Positions 1-9,571 are shown, counted from the first letter of the stretch. The stretch: DNA of 64,000 nt from Leifsonia xyli subsp. cynodontis DSM 46306 (GCF_000470775.1 NC_022438.1:2046001-2110000); one strand, 5' to 3'. Notes: generated from the sequence alone by a model not told the origin. Numbers and translations: made by a program.

Positions 1-158
1 CGATCGAGGACGACGAGATCGAAGGGCTGGGTCTCGAGGAGATCCAGCGCCCGCCGGCCGTCGCCGGCGACATCGACGACGAAACCGTCCACGGCCAGAG
101 CCTCGTGCAGCGTCTCCGCAAGATCCGGCTCGTCCTCGACGACGAGCACACGAACCAT
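1..158 (-). CDS. Response regulator, receiver domain (partial, cut by window edge)
   Basis: The first 52 or so residues of a two-component response regulator are read leftwards from an ATG at 158. The N-terminus shows the acidic pocket (VVDDEP) and reaches the phospho-acceptor strand (DLVVLD) exactly at the window edge, so the effector domain is not visible. A strong ribosome binding site (GGGAGG) sits just upstream of the ATG. The style of the N-terminus fits OmpR/PhoB-type regulators, and an 11-bp-spaced direct repeat lies in the divergent promoter region next to it, which would suit that family. The subfamily cannot be settled without the output domain. Confidence 0.85.
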   Translation of the reverse strand, partial: MVRVLVVEDEPDLAETLHEALAVDGFVVDVAGDGRRALDLLETQPFDLVVLD

Positions 159-199
159 GCCCGCCTCCCTTCACCCGAATCTCATTCTCAATTCCACAT

Positions 200-216
200 G
201 TTAGCCAGACGTTAGC
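200..216. promoter_or_regulatory. Direct repeat GTTAGC-N5-GTTAGC, candidate response-regulator operator
   Basis: Two identical GTTAGC hexamers start at 200 and 211, an 11-bp period in the 135-bp gap between the divergent response regulator and lipoprotein genes. OmpR/PhoB-family regulators typically bind tandem sites one helical turn apart, so this is a plausible site for the neighbouring regulator. Binding itself is inference. Confidence 0.4.
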
Positions 217-293
217 GTTCGCATCACGCGACCATAACGGCCGGTTCGTTTGACTGGCGGAGCCACCCGGCGATGACGAAGGAAGGCGAGCGC

Positions 294-938
294 ATGACAT
301 CGACACCCTGGAGACCTCTCCGGCTCCTCCCCGCGCTGATCGTTGCGCTCAGCCTCGCCGCGTGCTCGGCCCCCGCCCCGGTGTCGCCGGGGAAAACCGG
401 CGAGCGCCTGGCCGGCAGCCTCACCGAGCTCTTCACACAGGAACTGGACAAACAGGGGCTCCCGGACTTCGAACGCTCGGTGCTGAAGCGAGCCGTCGCC
501 ACAGGGAAGATCTCCGAAGAGGACTACGACGAGGCCTTCCAGCGGTATTCCTCCTGCGTCGCCGATCTCGGCTACAAGGAGACCTGGGACAAACTGCCGA
601 ACGGGCTGTACCGGGTGACGCCACCGGCCCTCGGCTCGAACGAGAAGGCCAAAGCCTATCTGGAGAAGACAGCCGACTGCGCTGACGGCACGGTGATGCG
701 CATCGAGAGCCTCTACCTTCAGCAGCAGGCCAATCCCGACCTCCTGGCCGACCCGCGCGCCGTGGCAATCCAATGCCTCCGGAACCTCGACGCTGTCGAT
801 GCCGGCTACACGCCCGAAGACTTCGACCGCGACGCCGATGGCGGATTCGCCTCGGCCCCATTCTCCGTCGAGCAGGCCGATGTCAACAACTGCCTGTACT
901 CGGCGGGCTACTCGGTCGCGACGGGAGACACCCCGTGA
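294..938 (+). CDS. Putative exported lipoprotein, unknown function
   Basis: A 214-residue protein with a classical lipoprotein signal: basic N-terminus, hydrophobic stretch and lipobox LAAC with the acylated cysteine at about residue 24. The ATG at 294 is preferred over one at 273 because AAGGAAGG lies about 8 bases before it. The mature part is acidic and contains a few cysteines in contexts such as YSSCVADLGY. The next gene has the related context YVSCLNDEG, so the two look like diverged paralogs. They precede an ABC efflux set on the same strand and may be extracytoplasmic partners of it. No family is recognised with confidence. Confidence 0.75.
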   Translation: MTSTPWRPLRLLPALIVALSLAACSAPAPVSPGKTGERLAGSLTELFTQELDKQGLPDFERSVLKRAVATGKISEEDYDEAFQRYSSCVADLGYKETWDKLPNGLYRVTPPALGSNEKAKAYLEKTADCADGTVMRIESLYLQQQANPDLLADPRAVAIQCLRNLDAVDAGYTPEDFDRDADGGFASAPFSVEQADVNNCLYSAGYSVATGDTP

Positions 939-984
939 GCGGACGAACCAGAACCACCGCCCACGACACCAGGAGGCAACGGCC

Positions 985-1315
985 ATGACACGATCCACTC
1001 TCCCCCGGGCCGCCGCCATGGGCATCGCGACGCTGATCGTCGCCGTGCTCGCCGGCTGTTCCGCTCCCGCACCCGCCAAAGACCCCGGTGAGCCGAAGCG
1101 GGGCAGCGTCCCCGCGGCGACCGCCGAATACGTGAGCTGCCTGAACGACGAGGGCATCGACGCCATCGTCGACCAGAACGGCCGGGTGGCCTACGGCATC
1201 GGCGAGGCATCCGGTGGAGCCTCGGTGAGTTCGGAGGGCGCCCCCGACGACGCCCGAGCGGATCTGCGCCGAGCGCGTACCCGCCTATACCGCTCCCGAC
1301 GACAATGAACGCTGA
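985..1315 (+). pseudogene. Second exported lipoprotein, C-terminus frameshifted
   Basis: It begins at an ATG at 985 behind a perfect AGGAGG (971-976) and has a lipobox LAGC with Cys at about residue 25. The first frame ends at 1308 with an arginine-rich tail. The +2 frame from about 1250 instead reads ERICAERVPAYTAPDDNER and stops at 1313-1315, overlapping the next start. That ending looks like the natural C-terminus, so a one-base shift near 1245-1260 is likely. It is related to the preceding lipoprotein by the SC..xx.G pattern. A sequencing error is the alternative. Confidence 0.6.
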
Positions 1316-2367
1316 GCGGAAAGGAAGCCGTCGCACCGTGGGAGGGTCCCTCCTCATCCTTGGTGTGGCCGTCACGCTCTCGGCGGCCGCGATCGCCGCG
1401 GCCGCCGTGACACCCGAGCAGCGCGACCCGGTGCTGCGCGCCGCGACTCCGGCTCGGAGCGCCCCCGCGACGACCCAGGAGTTCCGGGACGAACGGACGG
1501 TCACGGCGTCGCTGACGGTGACCGCCGAACGGCCGCTGCCCGCGCCCCGGTCAGGGATCGTCACACGCGCGGATGCCGGCCCCGGCAAGGCGATCCGCTT
1601 CGGGAACGACGCCTCTGGCGCTCGACGGGGCGCCGGTCCTCGCGCTCCACACCGATGTTCCGCTCTACCGGGACCTCACCGCCGGCGACCGCGGCGAGGA
1701 TGTGTCCGCTCTGCAACGCGAGCTCGCCCGGCTGGGGCAGGACCTCCTCATCACCGGGCGATTCGACGCGGCCACCGGGCGAGGGCTCCAGACGCTCGAG
1801 AAGCAGTCGGGCTTCCCCGCGCCCGACCGTTCGCTCTCTCGCGCCGACATCCTCTGGCTGCCCGCACCGAGCGTGAGCGTCGGCGCGTGGAGCGCTGTGT
1901 GGGGTGCGAGCGCACAAGCGGGCGAAACGCTCGGAACGCTGCCCGGCGCCCTGACCGCGGTGACGCTCACACCGCGCCCCACCGCGCTCACACCGGGGAC
2001 CCGGACGCTGACCCTGTGGGGCCAGAAGGGGCCTTTGGACGACGACCTCCGATCCACCGACCCCGATTTCCTCGCCCGGCTCAGCGCGACCACCGACTAC
2101 CGCGTCATGCTCGCGGCGACGGAGGACAATCGCCAAGCGACCGGGTCGATCGCCCTCGACGAGCCCATCAGCACCGTCAAGGTGCCCGCCGCCGCGGTCT
2201 TCGGCGTCGACGGGTCCCGGGGCTGCATCCAGTCGCCGTCCGGTGCGCAGGCGGTCGAGGTGGTCGGGGCAGCGCTGGGGGCGACGCTCGTCACGCTTCC
2301 CGCCGGAGCGCCTACGCCGACGACCGTCCGGATCGGCGCGGGAGTCACAGCGAAGGCGTGCCGATGA
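1305..2367 (+). pseudogene. HlyD-like periplasmic adaptor with peptidoglycan-binding domain, frameshifted
   Basis: The N-terminal part (ATG 1305) has a membrane segment at roughly residues 14-35 and a short biotinyl-lipoyl-like stretch. Near 1575-1605 the coding sense moves to the frame ending at 2367, which continues with the peptidoglycan-binding motif DRGEDVSALQRELARLGQ and GRFDAATGRGLQTL, then a beta-rich adaptor region ending in ITAKACR-like sequence. The original frame stays open by chance into the ATPase gene. The set adaptor-ATPase-permease matches MacA/MacB-type export systems of Gram-positives, where the adaptor spans the cell wall. The single-base shift would remove the adaptor unless it is a read error. 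Confidence 0.7.
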
Positions 2368-2993
2368 CGGCACGGGTGCGGGCGACCGGGTTGAGCCATC
2401 GCTTCGACGGGACTCCCGACCTGTTCCAGGATCTGTCCTTCGACATCGCCTCGGGAGAGGTGATCGGCCTGTGCGGCCCCTCGGGATGCGACAAATCCAC
2501 CCTTCTCTCTCTGCTCGCCGGCTGGGAGACTCCGACGAGAGGCGCGATCGAGCGGATCGGCATCGGCCGCGTGGGATGGGTCTTCCAGAATCCGCACGGT
2601 GTCCCCCGGCGCACCACCCTCGACCACGTGGTGTTCCCCTTCCTCACCCGCGGCCTCTCGCGCCGCCAAGCGGAGGCGGAGGGGCTGCGCACCCTCGCGC
2701 TGTTCGGTCTCGAATCCGTCGCACACCGGCCGTTTCGAGCGCTCTCCGGGGGCGAAGCGCAGCGTCTGATGCTCACCAGGGCGGTCAGCGCGGCGCCCGG
2801 CCTGCTCCTGGTCGACGAGCCGACCGCGCAACTCGACACGCGCACAGCCCACGAGGTCAACACCACGCTCGGCCAGGTCGCCGGCGGCGGCTCCATCGTG
2901 GTCGTCGCGACCCACGACCCGGAGACGCGCGCCGCCTGCACCCGCGTGTTCGACCTGATCGACTACGCGCCCTCTGAGCGGAGCGCCGCATGA
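2364..2993 (+). CDS. ABC transporter ATP-binding protein (MacB/LolD type) with altered Walker A
   Basis: A 209-residue nucleotide-binding subunit starting at an ATG at 2364 that overlaps the adaptor stop (ATGA). The signature LSGGEAQR, Walker B LLLVDEPTAQLD and the switch histidine in VATHD are present. The Walker A reads GPSGCDKST where the family has GPSGSGKST: the glycine directly before the catalytic lysine is aspartate. That residue normally has to be glycine for the phosphate loop to close, so ATP binding may be impaired. It is [15 protein letters not shown] coupled to the permease downstream (ATGA overlap at 2990). It would energise export through that permease. Confidence 0.85.
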   Translation: MTARVRATGLSHRFDGTPDLFQDLSFDIASGEVIGLCGPSGCDKSTLLSLLAGWETPTRGAIERIGIGRVGWVFQNPHGVPRRTTLDHVVFPFLTRGLSRRQAEAEGLRTLALFGLESVAHRPFRALSGGEAQRLMLTRAVSAAPGLLLVDEPTAQLDTRTAHEVNTTLGQVAGGGSIVVVATHDPETRAACTRVFDLIDYAPSERSAA

Positions 2994-4048
2994 GGCCGTC
3001 CGCGATCCTCAGCGAAGCGCTCCGGAACCTGAGGAGCGGGACGAGCCGCGCCGTCTTTCTGGCCGTCGCCGTCGCGATCCTCGCCGCCGGCGCGACCGTC
3101 GCCGACGCCGTGATGGTGGACTCCTTGACCCGCCGGGCGGAGACCTACCTCGCCTCGGGCGCCGCGATCCGCACCGTCGTCAGCCGCCAGCAGATCGACA
3201 TCCCCAGTTGCGACGCCCTCGACCGGGCCCAGGGCGTGCCGCCCGCGGGGGCGCTGCGCGAAGAGCAGCCCCTGCGCCTCGCGGCGCTTCCGGGAACGAG
3301 CTTTCCGCGGTTCGCCGTCTCACCGAGGTTCACCCGCGTCCTCGATCTTCCCTCGGAGGGCGACAGCGGCGCCTTCGTCTCCCGCTCCCTGGCCGAGACG
3401 CTGGGGGTCTCCGCCGGCGACACCCTCCTGACGACGGAAGGGGTCATCCGAATCGCCTCGATCTTCGAGTGGCCGGCCGACGGCCGGGACAAGCGACTCG
3501 GCCGTGCCGTGCTGGTCCCCGTCCCGGTCGGAGCCATGGACGAATGCTGGGCCCTCGTCTGGCCTGCGACCACCGACCGCGACGGACTCCTGCGCGCGAC
3601 GGCCTTCGCCACCCCCGACTCGAAGACACCACCGGTCGTCCTGGCGCAGGTCAACAAGTCGCTGGGCTCGACGCTCGATGTCGCCTCAGAGTACGAGGAG
3701 CGCGTGACCCGGCTGGCCCCGGCTTTCGCCGCACTGGCAGCCGCGGCCGTCGGAGCCGTCGGGGTGAGGCTTCGACGCCTGGAGATCGCGGCTGCTCTGC
3801 ACGCTGGGGCCACACGGTCGAGTGTTTACGCGGTTCTCAGCGCCGAGACAGTCATCTGGAGCACGGCCGCCGCTGCCGGGGCCAGCGGTCTCGCCGCCGT
3901 CGCCCACCTCGTGGGCATCGCATCGGTGAGTGTCGCCACCGGGACGCTGACCGCCCTGCTCGCAGCCGCCGCGGCGCTTCCGGGCGTGCTCGCAGCCGCG
4001 AGCGGCATCCGCGAGCGGCACCTCTTCCGGTACTTCAAAGACAGATAG
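2990..4048 (+). CDS. ABC transporter permease, FtsX/MacB-like
   Basis: A 352-residue membrane protein with one N-terminal transmembrane helix (about 18-42), a large extracytoplasmic region of about 190 residues and a C-terminal bundle of helices from about 240 onward. This is the FtsX/MacB_PCD layout. Its start overlaps the ATPase stop by four bases, so the two are [12 protein letters not shown]. It would form the channel of the efflux unit with the ATPase and the broken adaptor. No frame disruption is seen. The substrate cannot be told from the sequence. Confidence 0.75.
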   Translation: MRPSAILSEALRNLRSGTSRAVFLAVAVAILAAGATVADAVMVDSLTRRAETYLASGAAIRTVVSRQQIDIPSCDALDRAQGVPPAGALREEQPLRLAALPGTSFPRFAVSPRFTRVLDLPSEGDSGAFVSRSLAETLGVSAGDTLLTTEGVIRIASIFEWPADGRDKRLGRAVLVPVPVGAMDECWALVWPATTDRDGLLRATAFATPDSKTPPVVLAQVNKSLGSTLDVASEYEERVTRLAPAFAALAAAAVGAVGVRLRRLEIAAALHAGATRSSVYAVLSAETVIWSTAAAAGASGLAAVAHLVGIASVSVATGTLTALLAAAAALPGVLAAASGIRERHLFRYFKDR

Positions 4049-4073
4049 GGGCGCGTCCCGCCGCAGAGGGCGA

Positions 4074-4108
4074 AATGGTCCGGCCGGCGCCAGGCCGGAC
4101 GGACCATT
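4074..4108. terminator. Bidirectional hairpin between convergent permease and rplT
   Basis: A GC-rich inverted repeat (AATGGTCCGGCC against GGCCGGAC..GGACCATT) lies in the 75-bp gap between the convergent permease and rplT genes. No clear T-tract follows on either side, as is usual in high-GC actinobacteria. Confidence 0.55.
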
Positions 4109-4123
4109 CCCGTGTGGGCGGCG

Positions 4124-4516
4124 TTACGCCGCAGCGTCCGCCTTGGGGGCCGAGGTGTCGGCCGGCAGCGCCTTCTTGGCGGTCTCGACGAGGGCCGCGA
4201 AAGTCGCGGGCTCGGTGACGGCCAGCTCAGCGAGGATGCGGCGGTCCACCTCGACACCCGCGAGGCCGAGGCCCTGGATGAAGCGGTTGTAGGTGAGTCC
4301 GTTGGCACGGCTGGCGGCGTTGATGCGCTGGATCCAGAGGCGGCGGAAGTCGCCCTTCTTCTGACGGCGGTCGCGGTACGCGTAGACCAGCGAGTGGGTG
4401 ACCTGCTCCTTGGCCTTGCGGTAGAGGCGCGACCGCTGACCGCGGTAGCCCTCGGCGCGCTCGAGGATGACCCGACGCTTCTTGTGGGCGTTGACAGCCC
4501 TCTTCACTCTTGCCAT
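4124..4516 (-). CDS. rplT: 50S ribosomal protein L20
   Basis: A 130-residue L20, beginning [15 protein letters not shown] and containing the conserved [19 protein letters not shown] and [16 protein letters not shown] segments. It binds 23S rRNA and is required for early 50S assembly. The C-terminus carries a short Ala/Pro/Asp tail beyond the usual end, which is common in actinobacteria. It is the last gene of infC-rpmI-rplT, 31 bases after rpmI. Confidence 0.98.
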   Translation of the reverse strand: MARVKRAVNAHKKRRVILERAEGYRGQRSRLYRKAKEQVTHSLVYAYRDRRQKKGDFRRLWIQRINAASRANGLTYNRFIQGLGLAGVEVDRRILAELAVTEPATFAALVETAKKALPADTSAPKADAAA

Positions 4517-4547
4517 TAGTCGATATTCCTTACGTGGGTGTCGGGGG

Positions 4548-4741
4548 TCACTTGCCGAGCATCCGGCGGACGACCTTGGCGTCCACCTCGGGGACCACCT
4601 GGTCGGCGTTCAGGCGGCGCTTGCGGTCGCTCGCCTTGACCTCCAGGTTGTGGCGCATGCCGGCCTGCTGCTTCATGACTTTGCCGCTGCCGGTGATCTT
4701 GAAGCGCTTCTTGGCGCCAGAGTGGGTCTTCTGCTTGGGCA

Positions 4742-4742
<1 letters not shown>
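4548..4742 (-). CDS. rpmI: 50S ribosomal protein L35
   Basis: A 64-residue basic protein starting [15 protein letters not shown] with the family's H-x8-K/R pattern and a C-terminal MLGK. It is a structural protein of the large ribosomal subunit. Its ATG overlaps the infC stop by one base (TAATG), so it is probably [15 protein letters not shown] coupled to IF3. Confidence 0.98.
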
Positions 4743-5398
<656 letters not shown>

Positions 5399-5655
5399 GG
5401 TGTGTCTCCTCTGAGTCGAGCGATGCTTCGCGTGGCTCGGACCATCGGCGACGGTCCGGCGAAAGCGAGGATTCCACGCACCAGCGCGGTCCTGCGATTT
5501 CTCGCAGTCCTGGCACAGCACCCTGTCTGCCCTCGTGTGTGTACACGAAGGCGGAGTGCAGCAACCCGGTAACCTTGATGAAGCGGTCAAGCGCGGGTGG
5601 GAGGAATCTCCACTTTCATAACCCGGACAGATGCCCGGGAGCCCGAACGATTCTA
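5399..5655 (-). promoter_or_regulatory. infC operon promoter and long 5' leader
   Basis: About 245 bases lie between infC and a candidate -10 box TAGAAT (complement of 5650-5655). No open gene is seen on this strand, so the stretch is a long [12 protein letters not shown] leader. Leaders of this length in front of infC-rpmI-rplT host attenuators or L20-binding structures in other bacteria. Several short inverted repeats are visible, but I cannot match a named leader family. Confidence 0.45.
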
Positions 5656-5668
5656 ACAGAGGAAAGCA

Positions 5669-6034
5669 GTGAGCGACACATCCCCCCACCACCATCATGA
5701 GGACGAGGCCATCGCGGGGGCCACCCGCGACATCGCAGAGGTGCCCGCCGTCGAGGTGATCACCACGACCGCGGTGCATCTGATGAGCGCGGCCGCCGTC
5801 AAGTGCGGACTGGCCGAGGCCCCCGGGGATCAGACCGACCTGGACGAAGCCCGCAAGCTCATCGACGCCCTCGCCGGGCTGGTCACCGCCAGTGCCGCGC
5901 ACCTGGGCGACCAGCACGCGCGCAGCCTCCGCGATGGCCTCCGTTCGCTACAGCTCGCCTTCCGCGAGGCTTCCCCCTTCCCGGATGAGATCGGCAAAGG
6001 GCCGGGCGAGAAGCACACCGGCACGGTCACCTGA
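5669..6034 (+). CDS. DUF1844 domain protein
   Basis: A 121-residue cytoplasmic protein with the DUF1844 core: [21 protein letters not shown] followed by [14 protein letters not shown]. It starts at a GTG behind GAGGAAAG. The N-terminus has a histidine run (HHHHED). The family sits beside infC-rplT in many actinobacteria, as here (divergent), but its role is not known. Confidence 0.85.
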   Translation: MSDTSPHHHHEDEAIAGATRDIAEVPAVEVITTTAVHLMSAAAVKCGLAEAPGDQTDLDEARKLIDALAGLVTASAAHLGDQHARSLRDGLRSLQLAFREASPFPDEIGKGPGEKHTGTVT

Positions 6035-6073
6035 GCCGGCGAGCGCGGGCGATGTCCACGCCGGGGCGGCGCC

Positions 6074-7501
6074 TCACCAGACCGGCGGCCGGCGCAGATC
6101 CCAGCGCAGCCGCCGCTCCAACTGCGCGGCGAGCGACAACAGCGTCCGCTCGCCGCCGGGACGGCCGATCAGCTGGACCCCCATCGGAAGTCCGTCCTCG
6201 GTCTGCGCCACCGGGACCACGATGCCGGGAAGCCCCGTGACATTCAGCATCGAGGTGAACGGCGTGTACTGGACCTGCTGCTGGAAGTTGCGCTCGCCGT
6301 CCTCGCGGTCGTACCAGCCGACGGGGCGGGGCGTCATCGCGAGAGCCGGTGTGAGCACGGCGTCGAAGGACGCGAGCTGGCGGATGAACGAGCGCTCGTA
6401 CGCGCTGAGCGCGCTGAGCGCCTCGCTCAGCTCGCGCGCGCCGATCGCCCGGCCGCGCTCGACCAGCCACGCCGTGAGCGGCTCCAGGAGGGCCAGCGCC
6501 TCCCCCTCCGCCGGGATGCGCGCCGCGCCCGCCTGCCAGATCGTGCGGAACGCGGGCGCGTAGCTCGGGTCCGGCGTCAGAGCCGTCTCCTCCATCCCGT
6601 GCCCGAGGGCGACGAGTTCGGCGACAGCCAGTTCGAGCGCCGCCCGGGCCTCCGGCGCGAGGGCGATCTCGTAGGCGTCGTCCCACGCGGAGGTCGTCAT
6701 GACGCCGAGCTGGAAGCGGCCCTCGCCGCGGACCGCCGCCGCGAGGAAGGGACCGTCTCCGTCGCCGGGCGCGCGCAGCGTGTAGTGGTGGTCGATGCGG
6801 CCGCCGACCCTCGCGATCATGCCGTCCAGCAGCAGCGCGGCGTCCGCCGCGGTCCGCGCCAGCGGGCCGTCGACCACCAGGCCCGCGAGCGAGGCGATGC
6901 CGCTGCCGGCGGGAACGAGCCCGCGCGTCGGCTTCAGCCCCACGAGACCGCAGGCGGCGGCCGGGATGCGGACCGACCCGCCGCCGTCCGAGCCGGGAGC
7001 GAAGGGCAGCATCCCGCTCGCCACAGCCGCTGCCGCGCCCCCGCTGGAACCGCCGGCGCCGAGCGCGGGGTTCCAGGGGGTGCGCGCGGGCGGCGCGACG
7101 AGCGACTCGGTGTAGGCGGGGAGGCCGAACTCGGGCGCGTTCGTCTTGCCGAGGCTGACGGCTCCGGCCGCGTCGAGCGTCTCCACGATCTCGTCGGAGG
7201 TCTCCGGGACGAACCCGGACATGACCCGCGAGCCAAAGCCGGCACGGACGCCCACGCGCATCCACAGGTCCTTGTCGCCGGAGGGCAGGCCCCACAGCGG
7301 CGCGCTGCGCGGGACGCGTTCGGCCACCTCGTCGGCGCGGGCGAGCGCCTGTTCGCGGGTGACCGCGACGAACGCTCCGAGCTCCGGGTTCAGCCGGTCG
7401 ATGCGGTCGAGGTAGTGGGCGGCGAGTTCACGGGGCGAGACGCACCCGTTCTGCAACTCCTGCCAGAGGGCGAGCGCGGTCAGCTCGTGGAGGTCTGTCA
7501 T
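6074..7501 (-). CDS. Amidase (amidase-signature family)
   Basis: A 475-residue amidase-signature enzyme that hydrolyses carboxamides. The Ser-cisSer-Lys triad can be placed: Lys in GLPSGDKDL (about residue 76), the cis-Ser in the GGSSGGAAAAVASG stretch and the nucleophile in APGSDGGGSVRIPA. The length is normal and no frame defect is seen. The sequence resembles the general 6-aminohexanoate/nylon-oligomer type amidases rather than the GatA subunit, because no GatB or GatC neighbours are present. The natural substrate is unknown. Confidence 0.9.
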   Translation of the reverse strand: MTDLHELTALALWQELQNGCVSPRELAAHYLDRIDRLNPELGAFVAVTREQALARADEVAERVPRSAPLWGLPSGDKDLWMRVGVRAGFGSRVMSGFVPETSDEIVETLDAAGAVSLGKTNAPEFGLPAYTESLVAPPARTPWNPALGAGGSSGGAAAAVASGMLPFAPGSDGGGSVRIPAAACGLVGLKPTRGLVPAGSGIASLAGLVVDGPLARTAADAALLLDGMIARVGGRIDHHYTLRAPGDGDGPFLAAAVRGEGRFQLGVMTTSAWDDAYEIALAPEARAALELAVAELVALGHGMEETALTPDPSYAPAFRTIWQAGAARIPAEGEALALLEPLTAWLVERGRAIGARELSEALSALSAYERSFIRQLASFDAVLTPALAMTPRPVGWYDREDGERNFQQQVQYTPFTSMLNVTGLPGIVVPVAQTEDGLPMGVQLIGRPGGERTLLSLAAQLERRLRWDLRRPPVW

Positions 7502-7570
7502 CCGGCCAGGCTATCCCGGCCTGAGGACGGCAGATGAAGGAGGAGGACGGAGGAGTTCTCACCGATATCC

Positions 7571-7697
7571 TCCCGAATCTCCTCCCTTTCCGTCACCCGT
7601 CGAAAAGGGAGGAGTTGAGGGCCAGTAACAGCGGTGAAAGCAGGAAACGGAGGAGAAAACGGGCACCAACGGCCGAATCCCCTCCTTTTCCATCGGG
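7571..7697 (-). repeat. Dispersed repeat, copy 1 (inverted relative to 39729-39856)
   Basis: Read on the minus strand, this stretch aligns over about 125 bases with 39729-39856 on the plus strand. Shared blocks are GGAAAAGGAGG, CGGCCG, CTCCTCCGTTTCCTGCTTT, CTGGCC and a terminal 36-bp inverted repeat formed by CTCCTCCCTTT and AAAGGGAGGAG around CGACGGG. It sits between the amidase and acetyltransferase genes. The alignment was made by eye. The two arms suggest a hairpin-forming or miniature transposable element. Confidence 0.75.
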
Positions 7698-7727
7698 ACA
7701 GCGTCGAATTCCATCGGGACAGCGTCG
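7690..7727. repeat. 17-bp tandem duplication
   Basis: CCATCGGGACAGCGTCG occurs at 7690-7706 and again at 7711-7727, just downstream of the acetyltransferase stop and at the edge of the dispersed repeat. It may be a target duplication or slippage product from the element's history. Confidence 0.6.
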
Positions 7728-7731
7728 GAGG

Positions 7732-8310
7732 CTATTTCAGCGATCTCTGCATCAGCACCGTCCCGAGCCAGCGCTCGAACTTGTAGCCGACCCGGCCCAT
7801 GCGGCCGATCTCGGTGAAACCGAAGTTCTCGTGCATTTTGATCGACGCTTCGGCCCCCTTGTCGGCGATCACGGCGATCATCTCCTTGAGCCCCGCCGCT
7901 TTCGAGCGATCGATGAGCTCCTGCATGAGCACCGGGCCGAGGCCTTTGCCGGTGGAGGCCGCACCCAGGTAGATCGAGTTCTCCACGGTGTACCGGTAAG
8001 CCCGCTTCTGCTTCCACGGGGAGACGAGCGCGTACCCCAGCACCTGACCGGACGGCGACTCGGCGACGATGAACGGCATCCCGAGCTTCTGCAGATAGCC
8101 GAATTTGCTTTTCCATTCCCGCAGCGTCATCGCATCCTCATCGAACGTGACCGTGCTGTTGGCGACGTAGTGGTTGTAGATCTCGCGGACGTGAGGGAGG
8201 TCCTCGGCCCGCGCCTGGCGAATCGCGTACTCGAACGACGCCTCGGGCGCCTCGGGCTTACGCAGATGCCGCGGAAGCACCCGGCGCGTCTCGTATTCCT
8301 CTTCCAGCAC
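7732..8310 (-). CDS. GNAT-family N-acetyltransferase (phosphinothricin/Pat-like)
   Basis: About 192 residues with the GNAT fold: beta-alpha start YAIRQARAEDLPHVREIYNHYV, acceptor loop around VTFDEDAMTLREW, and the acetyl-CoA segment YLGAASTGKGLGPVLMQELIDRS. This pattern (YNHYV..S.VTF) is that of phosphinothricin-type acetyltransferases that acetylate small amines. In the acetyl-CoA loop the usual R/QGxGxG/A reads TGKGLG. The start is set at a GTG at 8310, where homology begins. No clear ribosome binding site supports it, so a slightly different start is possible. Confidence 0.8.
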   Translation of the reverse strand: MLEEEYETRRVLPRHLRKPEAPEASFEYAIRQARAEDLPHVREIYNHYVANSTVTFDEDAMTLREWKSKFGYLQKLGMPFIVAESPSGQVLGYALVSPWKQKRAYRYTVENSIYLGAASTGKGLGPVLMQELIDRSKAAGLKEMIAVIADKGAEASIKMHENFGFTEIGRMGRVGYKFERWLGTVLMQRSLK

Positions 8311-8345
8311 GGTATCCAGGGTACGTCGGGGGCGTTTCGCGCGCG

Positions 8346-9038
8346 TTACGGCGACAGCGCCCAGTCGACTGGTTTCTCCCCCACCCGCTCCAGCAGCGCG
8401 TTCGCACGGGAGAACGGCTTCGACCCGAAGAACCCGCGCGACGCCGAGAGCGGACTCGGGTGGGGCGACTCGATCGCCGGGTTGCCACCGAGGAGCGGCT
8501 TCAGCGTCGAGGCGTCCCGCCCCCACAGGATGCTGACGAACGGCCGCCCCCGGGCGACGAGGCAGCGGATGGCATGCTCGGTGATCGGCTCCCACCCCTT
8601 GCCCCGGTGCGAGGCCGGCGCCCCCGGCCGGACGGTGAGGACCCGGTTGAGCAGCATGACCCCGTTGCCCGACCACGCGCTCAGGTCGCCGTGCGGGGGC
8701 GATGCGAGGCCGAGGTCGTCGCGCAGCTCCTGGTAGATGTTCTGAAGGCTCCGCGGCAGCGGGTACACCTGCCGCTCGACGGCGAACGAGAGGCCGATGG
8801 GATGCCCGGGGGTGGGGTACGGGTCCTGGCCGACGATGAGGACCCGCACATCGGCGAGCGGCGCGCGGAAGGCGCGCAGGACGTTGGCTCCGGCGGGCAG
8901 GTACGGCCGGCCGGCCGCGACCTCCGCGCGGAGGAAATCGCCCATTGCGGCGATGCGATCGGCGACGGGGGCGAGAGCCTCGGCCCAGCCCGGGTCCATC
9001 GACCCGTCTGCGGCGAGTTCGGCGAGAGATTTCGGCAT
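8346..9038 (-). CDS. ung: Uracil-DNA glycosylase
   Basis: A 230-residue family 1 uracil-DNA glycosylase, which removes uracil from DNA and starts base-excision repair. The water-activating loop reads [12 protein letters not shown] (the enterobacterial form has GQDPYH), the uracil pocket includes LLNRVLTVR, and the DNA-intercalating leucine loop is [11 protein letters not shown]. Length and order are normal. It is closely followed by the phosphoribosyltransferase gene upstream on the same strand (5 bases apart). Confidence 0.97.
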   Translation of the reverse strand: MPKSLAELAADGSMDPGWAEALAPVADRIAAMGDFLRAEVAAGRPYLPAGANVLRAFRAPLADVRVLIVGQDPYPTPGHPIGLSFAVERQVYPLPRSLQNIYQELRDDLGLASPPHGDLSAWSGNGVMLLNRVLTVRPGAPASHRGKGWEPITEHAIRCLVARGRPFVSILWGRDASTLKPLLGGNPAIESPHPSPLSASRGFFGSKPFSRANALLERVGEKPVDWALSP

Positions 9039-9043
9039 GGCGC

Positions 9044-9571
9044 TCAGTGGGTGGCCGTCACGGGCGGCAGCACCGACCAGGGGAAGGTGATCCAGCGGTC
9101 GGTGCGACGCCAGACGAAATCAGGGACGATCACGGTCCGCGGCTTCGCGTAGAGGCAGACGGTGCGAACCTCCGCGCCCGAGGCGGCGATCAGGTCGACC
9201 ACCATCGCGAGCGTGCGGCCGGAGTCGGAGACATCGTCCACGAGCAGCACACGTTTGGCGTCGAGGGCGGCGGCATCGAGCATCGGCGGGAGCATGACGG
9301 GCTCGGGCAGGCGCTCGCCGAAACCGGTGTAGAACTCGACGTTGAGCGCGCCGCAGGCCTTGACACCGAGCGCGTAGGAGACGGCCCCGGCGAGCATCAG
9401 CCCTCCGCGCGCGATGGCGACGACGAGATTCGGCTCGAATCCGGATTCGACCACCTCGCCCGCGAGATGGCGCGAGGCTTCCCCGAACTCGAGCCAGCCG
9501 AGGACTTCGCGCTCCGTCTCCGCTGACTCCGTGAGAACGCCTGCATCTGGATCATCGAGTTCGCTGGCCAC
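9044..9571 (-). CDS. Phosphoribosyltransferase-family protein
   Basis: A 175-residue type I phosphoribosyltransferase fold protein. The PRPP loop reads [14 protein letters not shown] and the N-terminal region has [23 protein letters not shown], the usual phosphate-binding turn. Homologs are annotated as hypoxanthine/xanthine phosphoribosyltransferases, but substrate choice is not readable here. The GTG at 9571 is taken as start because homology begins there. The gene runs with ung. Confidence 0.85.
   Translation of the reverse strand: MASELDDPDAGVLTESAETEREVLGWLEFGEASRHLAGEVVESGFEPNLVVAIARGGLMLAGAVSYALGVKACGALNVEFYTGFGERLPEPVMLPPMLDAAALDAKRVLLVDDVSDSGRTLAMVVDLIAASGAEVRTVCLYAKPRTVIVPDFVWRRTDRWITFPWSVLPPVTATH

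Noticed and set aside
1305..2993. 562-residue fusion of adaptor and ATPase
   Set aside because: The open frame joins them only because the adaptor frameshift falls in the same phase as the ATPase; the middle third is in a noncoding frame and the ATPase has its own ATG.
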